From JAEDHM01 sp964368645 (lineage in GTDB: Bacteria > Bacillota > Clostridia > Christensenellales > CAG-1252), in NCBI GenBank assembly GCA_964368645.1, contig CAYJBY010000016.1, positions 1 to 64,000 of the forward strand: a stretch of 64,000 nucleotides of DNA. The letters run 5' to 3'. Below, piece by piece: positions 63,121 through 64,000 of this stretch. Position numbers and translations under genes: made by a program. The notes under the pieces are model-generated. The model searched no databases, was not told the origin of the DNA, and worked only from the letters and a program-made list of their open reading frames with translations. Positions within the stretch are counted from its first letter, which is position 1, and every line of letters starts with the position of its first letter.

Positions 63121-63136
63121 TAGGTTATCAAACCTA
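63121..63136 (+). other. Hairpin after sialidase gene
   Basis: TAGGTT, loop ATCA, AACCTA, without a clear T-run. Possible weak terminator. Confidence 0.35.
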
Positions 63137-63246
63137 TTGACGCGGCTTTTACGTACGCTTTTAGCCTGAGATTCCAAGAATTGCGTTTCGGTAAGAAATC
63201 CAGCCTTAACCTGTCAAAATATCGAAATTGTTTTTCAGAATAAAAG

Positions 63247-63278
63247 TTGTTGACTAATCTCAGTCAACAAGCTACAAT
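63247..63278 (+). promoter_or_regulatory. Promoter and operator of RNA copy 1
   Basis: TTGACT (63250-63255), 17-nt spacer, TACAAT (63273-63278). TTGTTGACT and AGTCAACAA form a perfect 9-bp inverted repeat separated by 6 nt, covering the -35 box and spacer. Confidence 0.85.
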
Positions 63279-63284
63279 AATGAT

Positions 63285-63366
63285 TGGAAGTGGTTGCGGA
63301 CCGTGACATTAGTCACAAATCGCCTGCGGTGGAACACAATTCCTACGCAAATCACTTTCTTTTTTT
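63285..63366 (+). ncRNA. Predicted structured small RNA, copy 1
   Basis: Starts about seven bases after TACAAT and ends in a T-run. The 5' segment GGAAGTGGTTGCG pairs with the 3' CGCAAATCACTTTC (one bulge, one wobble), closing directly before TTTTTTT. Inside are GTGAC-ATTA-GTCAC (63303-63316) and GGAACACAATTCC (63331-63343). No plausible reading frame. Family unknown to me. Confidence 0.75.
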
Positions 63367-63475
63367 ATGTAGGATAGCCTTTACGCGCAATATAGCGATA
63401 CTCGAAAAGGTTTTTTGGGGTAAGAAATTCAGCCTTGACCTATTAAGATAACGGATTTTGATTTTCAGATAAAAG

Positions 63476-63507
63476 TTGTTGACTAATCGTAATCAACAAG
63501 CTACAAT
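63476..63507 (+). promoter_or_regulatory. Promoter and operator of RNA copy 2
   Basis: TTGACT (63479-63484), 17-nt spacer, TACAAT (63502-63507). The inverted repeat has decayed by one base (TTGTTGACT against AATCAACAA). Confidence 0.82.
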
Positions 63508-63513
63508 GTCAAA

Positions 63514-63596
63514 AGAAGGTAGGAGTGGGTTATGATATTTGTCACGACCTGCGAGCGACGGAACACAATTCTTACGCAGTCTACTTTCTTTTTTTA
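63514..63596 (+). ncRNA. Predicted structured small RNA, copy 2
   Basis: Diverged copy. The closing stem is GAAGGTAG with CTACTTTC, where copies 1 and 3 have GTG/CAC, a paired change that keeps the stem. GGAACACAATTCT and the T-run are kept. The inner part (GTTATGATATTTGTCAC) is only roughly foldable. Confidence 0.7.
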
Positions 63597-63706
63597 TGTC
63601 CGTTTAGACATCTACGCGCAATATATCGATACTCGAAAAGGCTTTTGGGGTAAGAAGCTCAGCCTTGACCTATTAAAATAACGGATTTTGATTTTCGGAA
63701 TAAAAG

Positions 63707-63738
63707 TTGTTGACTAATCACAGACAACAAACTACAAT
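63707..63738 (+). promoter_or_regulatory. Promoter and operator of RNA copy 3
   Basis: TTGACT (63710-63715), 17-nt spacer, TACAAT (63733-63738). The inverted repeat has one mismatch (TTGTTGACT against AGACAACAA). Confidence 0.83.
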
Positions 63739-63744
63739 AGTTAT

Positions 63745-63826
63745 TGAAAGTGGTTGCGGACCGTGACATTAGTCACAAATCGCCTGCGGTGGAACACAAT
63801 TCCTACGCGAATCACTTTCTTTTTTT
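63745..63826 (+). ncRNA. Predicted structured small RNA, copy 3
   Basis: Almost identical to copy 1. GAAAGTGGTTGCG pairs with CGCGAATCACTTTC, with the single bulged base changed from A to G relative to copy 1. The inner hairpins GTGAC-ATTA-GTCAC and GGAACACAATTCC are unchanged, and the T-run follows. Confidence 0.75.
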
Positions 63827-64000
63827 ATGTCTATAAACTTTTTTCTTATAAGTCCTTATACAATGCCTGACTAAAAGCACATCTGTTTTATCAAACTTAC
63901 AATCATCAAGCGGTTCCGAGCAATAACTCTTATTATTACTTTTAGGCTTAACCTCAAGACACGCGTCTTCCTTATCTTTCGGATTAGGCGTGCATCGGCA
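63812..64000 (-). CDS. Possible 3' end of a gene entering from the right edge
   Basis: On the minus strand a frame is open from the window edge for 62 codons to a TGA at 63812-63814. The predicted C-terminus is basic (IRTYKKKVYRHKKRK). The stop lies inside the closing stem of RNA copy 3, which is unusual, and the composition is not distinctive. It may be chance. Confidence 0.3.
   Translation of the reverse strand, partial: CRCTPNPKDKEDACLEVKPKSNNKSYCSEPLDDCKFDKTDVLLVRHCIRTYKKKVYRHKKRK

Larger units (their letters stand above)
63190..63830 (+). repeat. Three tandem ~230-bp units
   Basis: Each unit has a lead (GGTAAGAAATTCAGCCTTGACC or a variant), a stretch with ATTTTCAG, a promoter and a structured ~82-nt transcript. 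The -35 boxes are 229 and 231 bp apart. Copies one and three are nearly identical in the transcript, copy two has diverged. Confidence 0.9.

Noticed and set aside
63240..63830. 6S RNA, riboswitch or transposon ends
   Set aside because: Too short for 6S RNA; no downstream gene on the same strand for a riboswitch; promoter spacing and T-runs fit independent small RNAs better than element ends.
1..64000. tRNA or rRNA genes, prophage or transposase genes
   Set aside because: I saw no cloverleaf with a TTCGA-type arm in the spacers, no rRNA-like sequence, and no integrase or transposase motif. A dedicated tRNA scan was not possible.

Overview
This 64 kb window reads as chromosomal DNA of a Gram-positive-type bacterium, most likely an uncultured member of the Clostridia (Bacillota). 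The signs are Shine-Dalgarno sites of the AGGAGG type, an AddAB nuclease instead of RecBCD, RicT next to holB, rpsF-ssb-rpsR, greA-lysS, metG with an appended tRNA-binding domain followed by tatD and rsmA, many lipobox lipoproteins, and no outer-membrane genes. GC content looks close to one half. A run of exactly 100 N at 52594-52693 shows a draft or metagenome assembly. The genus cannot be named from sequence alone; a Christensenellales-like gut organism is a guess.

Layout: 1-9.8 kb holds surface and glycan functions: a partial transglutaminase-like exported protein, an oligo-1,6-glucosidase on the minus strand, and a 1,367-residue surface protein paired with a membrane protein. 10.4-14.3 kb is housekeeping: rpsR, ssb and rpsF (minus), greA, lysS and dut (plus). 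14.4-18.6 kb holds an acidic membrane protein, a lipoprotein and a polytopic membrane protein. 18.6-25.5 kb is replication and RNA maintenance: holB, ricT, a ferredoxin, tilS, cca, rmuC and a PHP phosphoesterase. 25.6-28.6 kb has a two-component system and an MgtC-like protein. 28.7-34.9 kb is a tight operon metG, tatD, radical SAM, rsmA, nagA, PLC-like lipoprotein. 35.6-39.4 kb (minus) has apgM and a repeat-rich surface protein.

39.7-44.7 kb is the most unusual gene block: a small HTH protein, a Ycf46-like AAA ATPase, a 607-residue protein I do not recognise, a protein with a possible Ycf35/DUF1257-like tail and a 64-residue DUF2997-like protein, read as one operon from a consensus promoter. 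An oxidoreductase follows. 46-51 kb (minus) is a polyamine ABC transporter operon led by an XRE-cupin regulator. 51.5-54 kb has two small exported proteins around a 23-bp tandem array that contains the assembly gap. 54.1-60.8 kb is addB-addA. 61.1-63.1 kb has a membrane protein and a membrane-anchored sialidase.

Two regulatory themes stand out. First, 63.2-63.8 kb carries three tandem ~230-bp units, each with a sigma70 promoter, an inverted repeat over the -35 box and a ~82-nt structured RNA ending in a U-run. Second, several genes (tilS, apgM, the sialidase, two lipoproteins, the histidine kinase) have a -10 box about 7-10 nt before the start codon and no Shine-Dalgarno site, which predicts leaderless mRNAs. 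Start sites were chosen by inspecting Shine-Dalgarno sequences; all functions are inferred from motifs read by eye.
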